Positions 1 to 9,261 of a DNA stretch of 63,295 bases are shown in pieces. Made by a program: the position numbers and the translations under genes. Below the pieces are notes generated by a model. The model worked only from the letters and a program-made list of their open reading frames with translations. It was not told the DNA's origin and ran no database searches. Where the stretch lies: NCBI RefSeq assembly GCF_001598555.1, contig NZ_BCZE01000051.1, positions 1 to 63,295 of the forward strand, written 5' to 3'. Source of the DNA: Novosphingobium rosa NBRC 15208 (GTDB taxonomy: Bacteria; Pseudomonadota; Alphaproteobacteria; Sphingomonadales; Sphingomonadaceae). The number at the start of each line of letters is the position of its first letter. The stretch's first letter is position 1.

Positions 1-45
1 TAAAACGAGGCTGGTGCATGCCAAGAATATGCCCATGATCGACCC

Positions 46-960
46 ATGAGGATTTTCGATTCCATCGACCTGCGCCATCTGCGCGCACTCGACATGATCA
101 TGACCGAGTTGAGCATCACGCGCGCCGCCGAGAGGCTTGCCCTCACCCAGCCTGCAATCAGCAACTCGCTCGCCCGCCTGCGTGAGCATTTTGGCGATGA
201 ATTACTAGCTAAGCATGGCGCGCGGCTGGTGCTGACACCCTTTGCCCAGCGGCTGCAACCGGCTTTGCGGGCGTTGCTGGCGGATGCTCAGGCGCTGGTA
301 TCGGCCCGGCCTCATTTCGATCCTGCCCATGCCGAGCAGAATTTCATTCTGCTGGCCCCCGATCATCTGGCCTCCATCTTCCTGCCCGATGTGGTGCGGG
401 AGGTGAGCAAATGCTCCCCACTCTCGCGCGTCACCTGCATGAACCCCAGCCCCGGCGCCTGGAAAATGCTGATGCATGGCGATGTCGATGTCACTGTCCA
501 GCCGCTGTTCCAGCTGTTGCCCGACCACCTACACGACATGCTTTTTGCCGAGCCATGGGTCTATATCGCGCGGCGCGGCCATCCCATTGCCCGCCCCGGC
601 GTCGATGAAGCCGTGCTGGCGGCGCTGCCTCAGGTGCGGGCGATCCTGCCGCGCGGCGAAACCACAGGGACGCAGCCTCAACGCGTTCAGGCGCAGATGA
701 GTGCGGCGCTTATCCCCGCCGTGGTGGCCGCATCCGATCTGGTGGCCCGGGTGCCCGGCAGCCTCGCACAATTCCAGAAGCAGCGCTGTTCCAGCCCGCT
801 CGAAGTCCTGCCGTGCAGCGATCCGGCGACGATGATCCACATGCAATGGCCCATCTGCAAAAACAGCGATCCGACATCGCGCTGGTTTCGCGATAAAATC
901 GCCGAAACGCTGGAGCCATTTCGTCATCATTTCGCCTTTCCTCAAAACGAAAACGCCTGA
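46..960 (+). CDS. LysR-family transcriptional regulator
   Basis: The 304-residue protein is a LysR-type activator/repressor. An N-terminal winged helix-turn-helix (about residues 9-67, with TRAAERLALTQPAISNSLAR typical of the recognition helix) is followed by a substrate-binding-like effector domain. Length is normal for the family (about 300). The ATG at 46 is the first in frame. It lies about 120 bases before a TonB receptor on the same strand, so it may control that receptor and the gene after it. LysR genes are more often divergent from their targets, so this is inference. The effector is unknown. Confidence 0.9.
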   Translation: MRIFDSIDLRHLRALDMIMTELSITRAAERLALTQPAISNSLARLREHFGDELLAKHGARLVLTPFAQRLQPALRALLADAQALVSARPHFDPAHAEQNFILLAPDHLASIFLPDVVREVSKCSPLSRVTCMNPSPGAWKMLMHGDVDVTVQPLFQLLPDHLHDMLFAEPWVYIARRGHPIARPGVDEAVLAALPQVRAILPRGETTGTQPQRVQAQMSAALIPAVVAASDLVARVPGSLAQFQKQRCSSPLEVLPCSDPATMIHMQWPICKNSDPTSRWFRDKIAETLEPFRHHFAFPQNENA

Positions 961-973
961 AACGCTCTATAAA

Positions 974-1003
974 CATCGTTTATGAAGCGCATCATAAACG
1001 ATG
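974..1003. terminator. 12-bp perfect inverted repeat, terminator or operator
   Basis: CATCGTTTATGA at 974-985 and its exact complement TCATAAACGATG at 992-1003 flank a 6-base spacer. The sequence runs on into ATTTTGTT, so it could fold as a factor-independent terminator after the LysR gene. The stem is unusually AT-rich for this genome, and a dyad 74 bases before the TonB receptor start would also suit a repressor or LysR-type binding site. Confidence 0.45.
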
Positions 1004-1076
1004 ATTTTGTTGGTCATCATCCTCGACCTACCACCCTCCTACCTGCCCGCACAGAGGCAGCACCAGAGGGGGTTCC

Positions 1077-3233
1077 ATGGTCCATTCCAGACATTTTCGA
1101 CGCCGGGCGCTGGCATTGCTCATCACCGGCACCTGCGCGCAGGCCTCGATCGCGCTGGCCCAGTCGGGCAGCGATGGCGCCGAGCCGCCCGCAGCCGGCG
1201 TGCAGGACATCATCGTCACCGCCATGCGCCACGCCGAAAGCATCAGCCGCGCGCCGCTGGCCATCACCGCCGTGAACAGCGAAGAGATGGCCCGCAAGGG
1301 CATCACCGATGCGTCCTCTTTGCAGGATTCGATCCCCAGCCTGCATGTGACCACGCTGGGTTCGGGCACCAACATCGCCATTCGCGGCATCGTCACCGTC
1401 AACCCCAATCCGCAGGGCGATCCGGCCGTGGCGATGAGCATCGATGACATCTATGTCGCCCGCCCCAATGCCGCCAACACCGATTTCCTCGATGTACAGC
1501 GCGTGGAGGTGCTGCGCGGACCGCAGGGTACGGTCTATGGCCGCAATGCCACGGGCGGGGCGATCAACGTCATCTCCAACGAGCCGGTGTTCCGGCAGGA
1601 AGGCCAGTTCTCTGCCGAACTGGGCAATTACAACGCCTCGCAGCTTCAGGCCGTGTTCAACACGCCCGTCAGCGAAAGCGTGGCCCTGCGCGGCGCGGTG
1701 TCATGGGACAAGCATGACGGCTACATCGCCAACCGCTGGAACGACAAGAATGATGTCTCGGCCAAATTGCGCGGGCTGGCGACGCTGGCGCCCAACCTCA
1801 CCCTGCTGCTGAGCGGCTTTTACGATCATCACGGCGGACATGGCCCGGCTGATGTGCTCTATCCGTACGCCAACCCTGCCGACCCGCGCGCCACTGCGCC
1901 CTATCCGCAGGATTTCGGCCACCGCAATGCCGATTACTATGGCGGCAGCGGCAAATTAAGCCTCGATCTCGATACGCTCACCGTCACCTATATCGGCGCC
2001 TATACCGTCTATCACGAGCTTTCGGACATCGCCCAGCTCGGCTCGATTTCCAGCGCTTACTACAACGCGCGCCAGATGACCCATGATCTGCGTTTGGGTT
2101 CGAAAAACACCGCGAGGACCGGCGGCCAGTTCAGCTGGTTGGCCGGGCTCTATGTCTTCACCGAGAACCAGAACTATCGCAACAACATCGGCCAGCCACT
2201 GGTGCCGGGCACCTATGGCCCGCTACTGCTCCGCTCGGTGACCGACGAACCCCATATCGATGCACAATCTTATGCCGCCTATGCGCAGGGCACCTATGCG
2301 TTGACCGATAGACTAAGCCTCACCGGGGGACTGCGCTACACCCATGATCACAAGTCGCAGCAGGGACAGCAGGCGCTGACGGTGGGCGCCACCACCACGG
2401 TCCTGCCTGCCTCGGGCGCACGCAATTTCAACAATGCCAGCTTCCGTGCGGCGGCCGAATTCGACCTGACCCAGCGCATCATGACCTATGCCAGCGTCAC
2501 CAGCGGCTATCATGCGGGCGCGCTGACCGAGGGCGTGGCGCCCTACAATTCCTACAATTCCGAAAAGCTGATGAGCTATGAAGGCGGCCTGCGCAGCCGT
2601 TTCGCGGGGGACCGGCTGCATCTCAACCTCACCGGCTATTACTACGATTACAGCAATTACCAGTCGCAGCAGATCCGCCCGCCCTTCTTCCCCACGCCTT
2701 TCAACGCCAGGAAGGTGCATGTCTATGGCGCTGAGGCCGAGGCGGTGATCGCCCCCACCCGCCATGACCAGCTGAGTTTCGGCATCGCCTATGAGGATGC
2801 CAAATTCATTGATTTCGCCGTACCCGCCGCCGTCTTCACCGGCGATGCCTCGGTCTACAACGCCGCGACGGGCTCCTATGTCTACAATGGCTATGATCTG
2901 CCCTTCGTCTCGCACTGGGCGGGCTCGGCATCATGGCGCCATACCGTGGATCTGAAAGACGGCGCCCATATCCGCGCCGACATCAGCACCAGTTGGCGCA
3001 CCCATTTCCAGACCGCCGTCAACCGTTCGCCCCTCGCCCATGCCGATGGCTGGACCGCCAGCGACGCCGCGCTGACCTTCCAGCCCGCGCGGGGCGGGTT
3101 CGAATTCACACTCTTTGTGCGCAATCTGGAAAATGCGCTGCGGGTCACGCAATCCTCGATCATCGCCACCTCCACCTATCGCAGTTTCGAGGCGCCGCGC
3201 ACCTATGGCGCGCGCGTCAACCTGCGCTTCTGA
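1077..3233 (+). CDS. TonB-dependent receptor
   Basis: This 718-residue outer-membrane receptor imports a substrate using TonB energy. It has a signal peptide (about residues 1-29, ending in IALAQ), a plug domain starting at DIIVTAMRHAESISRAPLAI, the plug motif RVEVLRGPQGTVYGRNATGG, and a 22-strand barrel ending in the usual aromatic residue (VNLRF). The ATG at 1077 follows a purine-rich AGAGGGGG. The stop codon overlaps an in-frame ATG of the next gene's frame, and the two are probably co-transcribed. The substrate cannot be read from sequence. Receptors with this plug style are abundant in sphingomonads and often sit in catabolic clusters. Confidence 0.93.
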   Translation: MVHSRHFRRRALALLITGTCAQASIALAQSGSDGAEPPAAGVQDIIVTAMRHAESISRAPLAITAVNSEEMARKGITDASSLQDSIPSLHVTTLGSGTNIAIRGIVTVNPNPQGDPAVAMSIDDIYVARPNAANTDFLDVQRVEVLRGPQGTVYGRNATGGAINVISNEPVFRQEGQFSAELGNYNASQLQAVFNTPVSESVALRGAVSWDKHDGYIANRWNDKNDVSAKLRGLATLAPNLTLLLSGFYDHHGGHGPADVLYPYANPADPRATAPYPQDFGHRNADYYGGSGKLSLDLDTLTVTYIGAYTVYHELSDIAQLGSISSAYYNARQMTHDLRLGSKNTARTGGQFSWLAGLYVFTENQNYRNNIGQPLVPGTYGPLLLRSVTDEPHIDAQSYAAYAQGTYALTDRLSLTGGLRYTHDHKSQQGQQALTVGATTTVLPASGARNFNNASFRAAAEFDLTQRIMTYASVTSGYHAGALTEGVAPYNSYNSEKLMSYEGGLRSRFAGDRLHLNLTGYYYDYSNYQSQQIRPPFFPTPFNARKVHVYGAEAEAVIAPTRHDQLSFGIAYEDAKFIDFAVPAAVFTGDASVYNAATGSYVYNGYDLPFVSHWAGSASWRHTVDLKDGAHIRADISTSWRTHFQTAVNRSPLAHADGWTASDAALTFQPARGGFEFTLFVRNLENALRVTQSSIIATSTYRSFEAPRTYGARVNLRF

Positions 3234-3259
3234 TGCCCTCCATTTCGACAGGACCGATC

Positions 3260-4339
3260 ATGCTGAAACAGCCTTCCCTGCTGGCCGTCATCACTGCTGC
3301 CATCCTTGCCGCCCCCCAAACCCATGCTAAGATCGTGGCACGTGACATTTTCATCCATATGGATCAGGCCGATCCCAGCCATAAGGAGGATGTGGGCAAG
3401 ATCCATGAAGCGCGCATCTTCTATGATGACGCCGCCATCGATCCCGTCACTCATCATGTTGCGATCCTGCACCAGCAGCATACGCCGATGCATATCCCCT
3501 TTCATCCCGATGCCGCCGAAATGCCGGTGAGCAATGCCTGGCTCGATCTCGGCCACAAGCCCTACACCTATCATATGGCGGCCTCGCCCGCCGTACGCTT
3601 GAAACCGGATGGGACGCAGATGTGGAACCCCTATGCCATCCTGTTCGACGAGCAGAGCCACCGCATGACGATCCGTCGCCAATCGGACGGAGGGCTGGAG
3701 CTGTCAGGCCCCTACACCGTCAGCGATGAGGTGCTCTCGGGGCCAGAGATCGATTGGGTTATCACCGGCAAGGGGCCGCCCGCCAATGTCTCGGGCATGC
3801 CGCCGGAAATGCTGGGAGCGGCTGCGCCGGGGCTTCCTCCTGCGGGGCTTCCTCCTGCGGGGCTTCCCCCGGTCGGCATGGGTGGGCCTCCCAAGCCCGA
3901 ACCGCTGCCTGCGCTGACGCCGCGCAAGGGTGGCCATCTGGTGGCCCTTAAGGTGACCGTCACCGTCGACCAGATCGCCCCCGAGGATAGCACCATGTAC
4001 AAGCCCGGCCAGATCGACATCGCCCGTATCGTCTATGACAGCGCGCAAGTCGATCCGGTCACACACAGCGTGCCGCTGCTGGAAGAGGCCCATCTGATCG
4101 CCGGGCATTACCATGCCAACCGCATCACGGGCGCCTCGCAGTTGATGTTGGGGTCGCAGCCATACCGCCTGACCTATGCCTCGGCAGTCCATCACGGGCG
4201 CGATCTGGTCGTGCTTTTCGAAGGCGCGAGCAACCGGATGGCCATGCTGGCTCGCCCGGATTTTCACATGCTCATTGCGGGGCATTACGAAATCGACCCG
4301 CAACCTGTGCATTATGACCCCAAACACCCAGAAAACTGA
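3260..4339 (+). CDS. exported protein with two copies of an unnamed domain
   Basis: The 359-residue protein starts with a signal peptide (residues 1-23, cleavage after THA). The rest is an internal duplication. Residues 51-67 (ARIFYDDAAIDPVTHHV) match 255-271 (ARIVYDSAQVDPVTHSV), LGHKPYTYHMA (97-107) matches LGSQPYRLTYA (297-307), and ILFDEQSHRM matches VLFEGASNRM. A Pro/Gly linker (about 180-222) separates the copies. I recognise no named domain. An alternative ATG at 3233 overlaps the receptor stop, but 3260 begins a clean signal peptide and has AGGA upstream. It follows the TonB receptor directly, so a periplasmic or surface partner of that receptor is plausible. Confidence 0.8.
   Translation: MLKQPSLLAVITAAILAAPQTHAKIVARDIFIHMDQADPSHKEDVGKIHEARIFYDDAAIDPVTHHVAILHQQHTPMHIPFHPDAAEMPVSNAWLDLGHKPYTYHMAASPAVRLKPDGTQMWNPYAILFDEQSHRMTIRRQSDGGLELSGPYTVSDEVLSGPEIDWVITGKGPPANVSGMPPEMLGAAAPGLPPAGLPPAGLPPVGMGGPPKPEPLPALTPRKGGHLVALKVTVTVDQIAPEDSTMYKPGQIDIARIVYDSAQVDPVTHSVPLLEEAHLIAGHYHANRITGASQLMLGSQPYRLTYASAVHHGRDLVVLFEGASNRMAMLARPDFHMLIAGHYEIDPQPVHYDPKHPEN
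3829..3873 (+). repeat. 15-bp tandem repeat inside the linker
   Basis: GGGGCTTCCTCCTGC occurs twice in perfect tandem (3829-3843, 3844-3858), with a third diverged copy at 3859-3873. It encodes GLPPA-GLPPA-GLPPV in the linker between the two duplicated domains of the exported protein. The unit length is a multiple of three, so copy-number changes would only change linker length. Confidence 0.85.
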
Positions 4340-4463
4340 TATTATCTGGGAACCGAATTAACATCTGCTTTGCCTCGGTCGGGTGGTAAAAGGTGGCTAG
4401 GTACATTTTCTCTACGCAAGCCGCCTTTCCGGATGCCGCAACATCAACGACGATTGCCATCAT

Positions 4464-5519
4464 TCATCGATCTGAAGATTGAACCCGTTTTTGCCAAGTG
4501 CGTGACACCATCCTGCGCCCACCTGCACTCGAGGCATCTTCCGATGTCAATTTGCGCCAGCGCATGAATCTTGCCATATCCAACTTGCCAGTGGCGATTG
4601 CGGCCCGCACGCTGCAATCAGGCTCGACATCATGCCCGCAATTGGAAAAGCGGCACTGGTGAGCCAGCAACAGGATGTCATCGAAGACCTCCTTGAGCCC
4701 CTCGGCCGCCTCGGAAAGATGAAGCTCGCGCATGCCGGGCGTATCCATCAGCCAGCCGCCCTGATCCAACCGGTGCATCTCCCGCACGGTGGTGGTGTGG
4801 CGCCCCTTGCCATCGCCTTCGCGCACCGCCTGCGTGACGATGCGTTGCGATCCGGTCAGCGTCTTGATCAGTGTCGATTTGCCCACGCCGGATGATCCCA
4901 TCAGCGCAACCGTCTTGCCCTGGCCGCACCACGCCGCAAGGCGGCCAGCACTTGCCAGATCCTTGCCGTTGACGGCGATCACCTGTAGGTCGGTCTGCAA
5001 GGCGCGGGCCGCTTGGACGAATGTTTCCGGATCATCGGCCCGGTCAGCCTTGGTCAGCACGACCACCGGGGTCACCCCCGCCTCGCGCGTCATCACCAGA
5101 TAGCGTTCAAGCCGGGCCAGATTGAAATCCTGATCGCACGACGCCACGATGAACAGCGTATCGACGTTGGCAGCGATAAGCTGCAGCTTGCGTTGATTGC
5201 CCGGTGTGCGGCGCGTGAACAGGCTGGCCCGCCGCAGGATGCGCGCGATCTGCGAGCTTGCCTCATCGATCAGCAGCCAGTCACCGACCGTCGCGTGCGA
5301 GTCTTCGCCCTGGGCCTGCGCAACATAAGGCGGGATTAGCCGTTCCGACACCGCGCCGGCGAGCAAGCCGCGCACGGCGATCTTGCCGCGGTGAACCGCC
5401 ATGATACGGACTGGACACAGGCTTGCCCGATCGTCGGGCGAAAGCTGCGAACTGAAGAATGGCGTCCAGCCCAGTTCAATCAAACTTGCGTCCAGGCCGG
5501 AAACGAGCGGACGCACCAT
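4464..5519 (-). CDS. rsgA: ribosome small subunit-dependent GTPase RsgA
   Basis: RsgA (YjeQ) is a circularly permuted GTPase that acts late in 30S ribosome assembly. The 351-residue protein has an N-terminal OB-fold region, then the permuted motif order: G4 TKAD (156-159), G1 GSSGVGKS (208-215) and G3 DTPG (near 259). The C-terminal zinc knuckle is C-x5-C-x-H-x5-C (CRFSNCGHDVEPDC). Length is normal. It lies 7 bases after a small basic protein on the same strand and is probably expressed with it. This is the clearest housekeeping gene in the left part of the window. Confidence 0.95.
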   Translation of the reverse strand: MVRPLVSGLDASLIELGWTPFFSSQLSPDDRASLCPVRIMAVHRGKIAVRGLLAGAVSERLIPPYVAQAQGEDSHATVGDWLLIDEASSQIARILRRASLFTRRTPGNQRKLQLIAANVDTLFIVASCDQDFNLARLERYLVMTREAGVTPVVVLTKADRADDPETFVQAARALQTDLQVIAVNGKDLASAGRLAAWCGQGKTVALMGSSGVGKSTLIKTLTGSQRIVTQAVREGDGKGRHTTTVREMHRLDQGGWLMDTPGMRELHLSEAAEGLKEVFDDILLLAHQCRFSNCGHDVEPDCSVRAAIATGKLDMARFMRWRKLTSEDASSAGGRRMVSRTWQKRVQSSDR

Positions 5520-5526
5520 CGCGAAA

Positions 5527-5649
5527 TCAGCCGTTGGTCTTGACAGTCTTGGCTTTTTCGGCGGGAGACTTTGCCAACTTCTTGCTGCGGGCGAGTGTCA
5601 GGGTGAGTGAGCGCTTGTGCCTCTTGTTGGCGGTGCGGATGTTGGACAT
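5527..5649 (-). CDS. 40-residue basic protein upstream of rsgA
   Basis: A short, Lys/Arg-rich product (starts MSNIRTANKRHKRSL, ends KAKTVKTNG). The open frame extends further upstream, but the ATG at 5649 is preceded at good spacing by AGGA (AGGATCGAAC then ATG), which decides the start. It ends 7 bases before rsgA. Its strongly basic composition would suit RNA or ribosome association, and the link with rsgA fits that, but this is inference. I do not recognise a named family. Confidence 0.6.
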   Translation of the reverse strand: MSNIRTANKRHKRSLTLTLARSKKLAKSPAEKAKTVKTNG

Positions 5650-5888
5650 GTTCGATCCTGTCTGCTGGGCATCAGCTGCCGCGTTAGCCCGATTGGCCTT
5701 CCGCAAAGCGCTGATGCCAGCCTCTTGCTCACGAAAAGCCATCGGTGACAAGGCGTGATCGCATTGACGTTACCGGTGCTCTTGCGGCCTTGCCTGCCGG
5801 GCACCTCATTGTGGCCATCTCGTTAAGTCCCATCAAGCACCCTGAACTCCCTCTTGTCCTGCGTGCAGAGCGGCAAAAGCAAGCGCAA

Positions 5889-7004
5889 TCAGCGCAGCAA
5901 GCCCGCGCCGCGCAAGGCATCCGCAATCACGGCACCGACCGTTGCAGGTCTTGTCCCGGCCCATGAAGACGCACGCGCATCTGCGGCAGGTTCAAATGGC
6001 GCAGCACGGTCTGGATCGATACCGGTGTCTGCGGATGGGATACCATCCCCCAGATCCCAGAATTGCGCGATCTGGCGTGTGGAGGACAGGCCCACATCCA
6101 GCATGAAAGGACCGCTGGCTCCGCAGCCGCCGGGGCCAGTGGTGCGCAACGGCGTACCATGGCCCATACCAGCGATGTCATAGGCTTCCAGCACCGCTTC
6201 GCCCTCGGCATTGCTCCAGCGTTCATGCCGGATACCGCCAGTGACGATGCGCTGCGTCGGCTCATCCGGGAGCCCATGCACAATCCGCCAGGACGCCACG
6301 ATCCTGTCCGCATTCGACGGCGCCACGGTCTGATCGGCGCTACCCTGCCAGACCGAGATACGCGGCCAGCGCCGCTTATGATCGGATGCATGGCGGATCG
6401 CGGCGGCCAGCTCCGCGTCGGACGGATAGCCATCGCCGCGCATCCGGGCAAAGGCATCGGTGACGGAACGCGCCGCCCCGAAAGGAAGGCCGGCGATGAT
6501 GGCGCCGCCTGCGAAAACCTCGGGATAGGTCGCCAGCATGATGGACGCCATGGCCCCGCCCGCCGACAGCCCGGTGATGAAGATACGATCCGTGTCGATC
6601 CGGTGCCTGGCACGCATCGCCATAATCATCTGATGGATCGACAAGGCTTCACCCGATCCGCGCCGGGCGTCCACCGGGGAGAACCAGTTGAAACAGAGGT
6701 TGGGGTTGTTCGCGCGTTCCTGCTGGGGGAACAGCAGCGCAAAACCCAGTTCGTCGGCCAGTTGAGACCAGCCCGCCCCGTGATCGTAACCACCGGCTGT
6801 TTGCGTGCATCCATGCAGAACCACGACCAGCGGCGCACCGGCAACCATTCCGGCAGGCACATAAAAACGTGCCGACAAGGCGCCGGGGTTCGATCCGAAG
6901 TCGGTCAAATCACTGAGGCGATAAGCACCGATGCCCCCGGTTCCCGAGAGGCTGTTCGCGCTTAATCTGGCTATTTGCGCCGCAACAGAGCTTAATTGCA
7001 CCAT
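5889..7004 (-). CDS. PHB-depolymerase-family esterase
   Basis: An alpha/beta-hydrolase of the extracellular PHB depolymerase/feruloyl esterase type, 371 residues. The oxyanion motif HGC is at residues 64-66, the nucleophile elbow G-L-S-A-G centres on Ser147, and the likely catalytic His is in MGHGTPL near the C-terminal third. The ATG at 7004 has GGAGA just upstream. No clear Sec signal peptide is visible: the N-terminus is only mildly hydrophobic, so export is uncertain. The substrate could be a polyester or an aryl/alkyl ester. It stands alone between rsgA and a SHOCT-domain protein. Confidence 0.85.
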   Translation of the reverse strand: MVQLSSVAAQIARLSANSLSGTGGIGAYRLSDLTDFGSNPGALSARFYVPAGMVAGAPLVVVLHGCTQTAGGYDHGAGWSQLADELGFALLFPQQERANNPNLCFNWFSPVDARRGSGEALSIHQMIMAMRARHRIDTDRIFITGLSAGGAMASIMLATYPEVFAGGAIIAGLPFGAARSVTDAFARMRGDGYPSDAELAAAIRHASDHKRRWPRISVWQGSADQTVAPSNADRIVASWRIVHGLPDEPTQRIVTGGIRHERWSNAEGEAVLEAYDIAGMGHGTPLRTTGPGGCGASGPFMLDVGLSSTRQIAQFWDLGDGIPSADTGIDPDRAAPFEPAADARASSWAGTRPATVGAVIADALRGAGLLR

Positions 7005-7250
7005 GATGGGTCTCCGGCGCCGACAGGGATCGGCACGCGCTCATATCGCACATGCAGCATGAATGATTGCTGCATCGCACAATAAACGAGCCGAGGCAAT
7101 AAAGGCCGATGCGGGCCGGGTGGAAGCCGAAGATGGCATCGTTGCCGATGGGCGAGCGGAACAGCCAATGTATCAAACGCGCAGGACGCCACCAAAGGCA
7201 GGCCGGAAAGAAACAACCTTGCCTAGCATGAAAGCATCTTTATCAAGCCG

Positions 7251-8087
7251 TTACAGCCGGGCCAACAGCTCGCCTTTCTTGGCATTGAACTCCTCGGCCG
7301 TGATGATCTGCTTCTCGTGCAAACCAGCCAGCCGCTCGATACGCGAGAAAATTTCATCCGCCGACATGGCATGTCCCTCGCCACCGGAAAAATTTGCCGC
7401 CGGAGCAGGCGCGACCGGCGCAGGCGTGATGCCACCAGAAGGCGTGTTCTCCGGCACACTTGCCACACCGGGGGATATCTGAGGCAAATCGCTGAGCCTG
7501 ACCAGCCCGTACTGGCTGGTAAAGGTGATCGACTGGCCGCCACCTTGAGCCTGTGAAAAGCCCGTGATCCAGTGGTCGCCCGTATCATAGACCGAAATAT
7601 GTCCGCCCTGATCCAGCGCCAGACGGCGCGTTTCGGGAAAGACCGCGTAATGCAGGTCATTCTGCGATCCGGTGGAGGATGGCTGGCCCAGTTCCGCCGG
7701 CCATCGATGCCCAAAACCACCCCCGAATCCGTTCGAGGTGAAAAAACTGGCCCCGCCGCCCGACTGGCTCTGGCTTTGCACGGCAGGAGCGGCCGGAGGC
7801 ATCGGCACCGGCGCGAAAGGCCAGTTGTTCTGCATGGCCATCGTGAGATCATTGCAGAGGCTGTCAACGCGATATTTCAACCCGTTGTTGAACATGTCGC
7901 CGATCATGATCATGCCACCCTGCGACCATTGCCCCATGCCGCCCAGTTCCCAATGATTGAACTGGGCCTGCCGCCCACCCCCGGCGGCCAAGGCCAGCAA
8001 TAAGGACTGGACGGCATCGGCACTGAAACCATGGCGCACGGCGATGGCATCGACCATCTGTTGGCCATCCGGGGTGAGCATTTGCAT
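7251..8087 (-). CDS. SHOCT-domain protein
   Basis: About 278 residues. The C-terminal 30 (IFSRIERLAGLHEKQIITAEEFNAKKGELLARL region) form a SHOCT domain, a short helical module found at the ends of many unrelated bacterial proteins. The N-terminus is soluble-looking (LTPDGQQMVDAIAVRHGFSA), followed by a Gly/Met-rich section and a Pro/Ala/Gly linker of low complexity. The open frame begins with a TTG at 8132; I prefer the ATG at 8087, although its ribosome-binding site (GGA) is weak. Function unknown. The protein may oligomerise through the SHOCT segment. Confidence 0.65.
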   Translation of the reverse strand: MQMLTPDGQQMVDAIAVRHGFSADAVQSLLLALAAGGGRQAQFNHWELGGMGQWSQGGMIMIGDMFNNGLKYRVDSLCNDLTMAMQNNWPFAPVPMPPAAPAVQSQSQSGGGASFFTSNGFGGGFGHRWPAELGQPSSTGSQNDLHYAVFPETRRLALDQGGHISVYDTGDHWITGFSQAQGGGQSITFTSQYGLVRLSDLPQISPGVASVPENTPSGGITPAPVAPAPAANFSGGEGHAMSADEIFSRIERLAGLHEKQIITAEEFNAKKGELLARL

Positions 8088-8293
8088 GATGCGTTCCAGT
8101 CCGCTGGGTGTCCATGCGGTGGCGCACGGCAAAGCCAGGGCAGCCTAACAGATTAATCCTGCACTGGCATGCCGGCATCGCGAAAAACAGGCGTTTTCTC
8201 AGCGCATCAATCAGGCCATGTCCAAAGCGTCCTTACCGGTCACTCCAACCTGGCGCGCATAGCCGCCCTGTTCGAGCCCAAGGGACCAAAAGC

Positions 8294-9157
8294 TCACACC
8301 ATAGCGCCCAGCGCTTCGACAAAAGTCCTGACCTTCAAGCTGGTCAACCGGCGCGAGTTCTGCAGCGCCCAAATCTCGACCTTGGGCCCGGCTTGCCTGC
8401 CCCATAGCCTCAGGCGCCCGGCGGCCAGATCCTCCCTGACCAACAGCGACGGCACAATAGCCACCCCTGCCCCGGCCAGAACGGCATCGCGGACCATCAG
8501 AAAGGAGGAGAATCGCAACCGGCCCTGCGGACGCAGCAGACCGATGCCGTGGCCGGTTTCGATGCGCCAGATGTCGCCATCCGCAGTGACCGGGTGAACC
8601 ACCGCCGGAACGGCCTGCTCCTCCTCACCCAGCGTTACCGCCATGTCCGCCGGGCCGATCAGCAACCGGTCGTCCTCGACGATGCGCCGCCCGATCAGGC
8701 GCTCCTCCGGGTCGGGATCGACGCGGATCACGATGTCGTAATTGTCCTCCACCGGATCGACCTTGCGGTCCTCGGCAACGATCTCCACCTCGACTTGCGG
8801 ATAGGCCGCAACAAATGCCGAAGCCGCTCGGGGCAACAGCACATGCGCAAGCACGATCGGCGCGCTGATGCGCAGCTTGCCGCGCGGCTCGGAAGCGCCG
8901 GCTGCGACGGCCTCGCGCGCCTCGGCGATCTCGGACAGCGGGCCTTGCGTGCGCTGGTGCAGTGCGCGCCCTTCATCGGTCAGCCGCAGGGTGTGCGAAC
9001 CGCGATCAATCAGCCTGACGCCAAGGCTCGCTTCCAGTTCTGACACTTTGCGAGAGAGCGTGGCCTTGGAGCGCCCGGACTGGCGGCTGGCGCGCCCAAA
9101 GCCGCCATGGGTGGCGACCAGATTGAAGTCAGCGAGCGCGTGGAGATCCAAGCCCAT
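8294..9157 (-). CDS. LysR-family transcriptional regulator (divergent from NmrA-like gene)
   Basis: A 287-residue LysR-type regulator: HTH at residues 8-65 (GGFGRASRQSGRSKATLSRKV) and an effector domain with the usual linker. It is transcribed away from the NAD(P)-binding gene starting at 9262, leaving a 104-base AT-richer shared control region. In LysR systems this layout usually means the regulator controls the divergent gene. The ATG at 9157 is the first in frame and gives a standard N-terminus. Confidence 0.9.
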   Translation of the reverse strand: MGLDLHALADFNLVATHGGFGRASRQSGRSKATLSRKVSELEASLGVRLIDRGSHTLRLTDEGRALHQRTQGPLSEIAEAREAVAAGASEPRGKLRISAPIVLAHVLLPRAASAFVAAYPQVEVEIVAEDRKVDPVEDNYDIVIRVDPDPEERLIGRRIVEDDRLLIGPADMAVTLGEEEQAVPAVVHPVTADGDIWRIETGHGIGLLRPQGRLRFSSFLMVRDAVLAGAGVAIVPSLLVREDLAAGRLRLWGRQAGPKVEIWALQNSRRLTSLKVRTFVEALGAMV

Positions 9158-9261
9158 GTTCCATTTTCAAGACGATATGTCTCGAATATGCCACCTTTCG
9201 ATAAAAAATGAAACGCATACCTTGGCTCCATCGAAAATTGGATCAAACAAGGAGCGATCCC
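9158..9261. promoter_or_regulatory. divergent control region of LysR and NmrA-like genes
   Basis: This 104-base gap separates two oppositely transcribed genes and is clearly AT-richer than its surroundings (for example TTTCGATAAAAAATGAAACG at 9197-9216). It should hold both promoters and the LysR binding site. I cannot identify a single convincing T-N11-A box. Confidence 0.5.
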
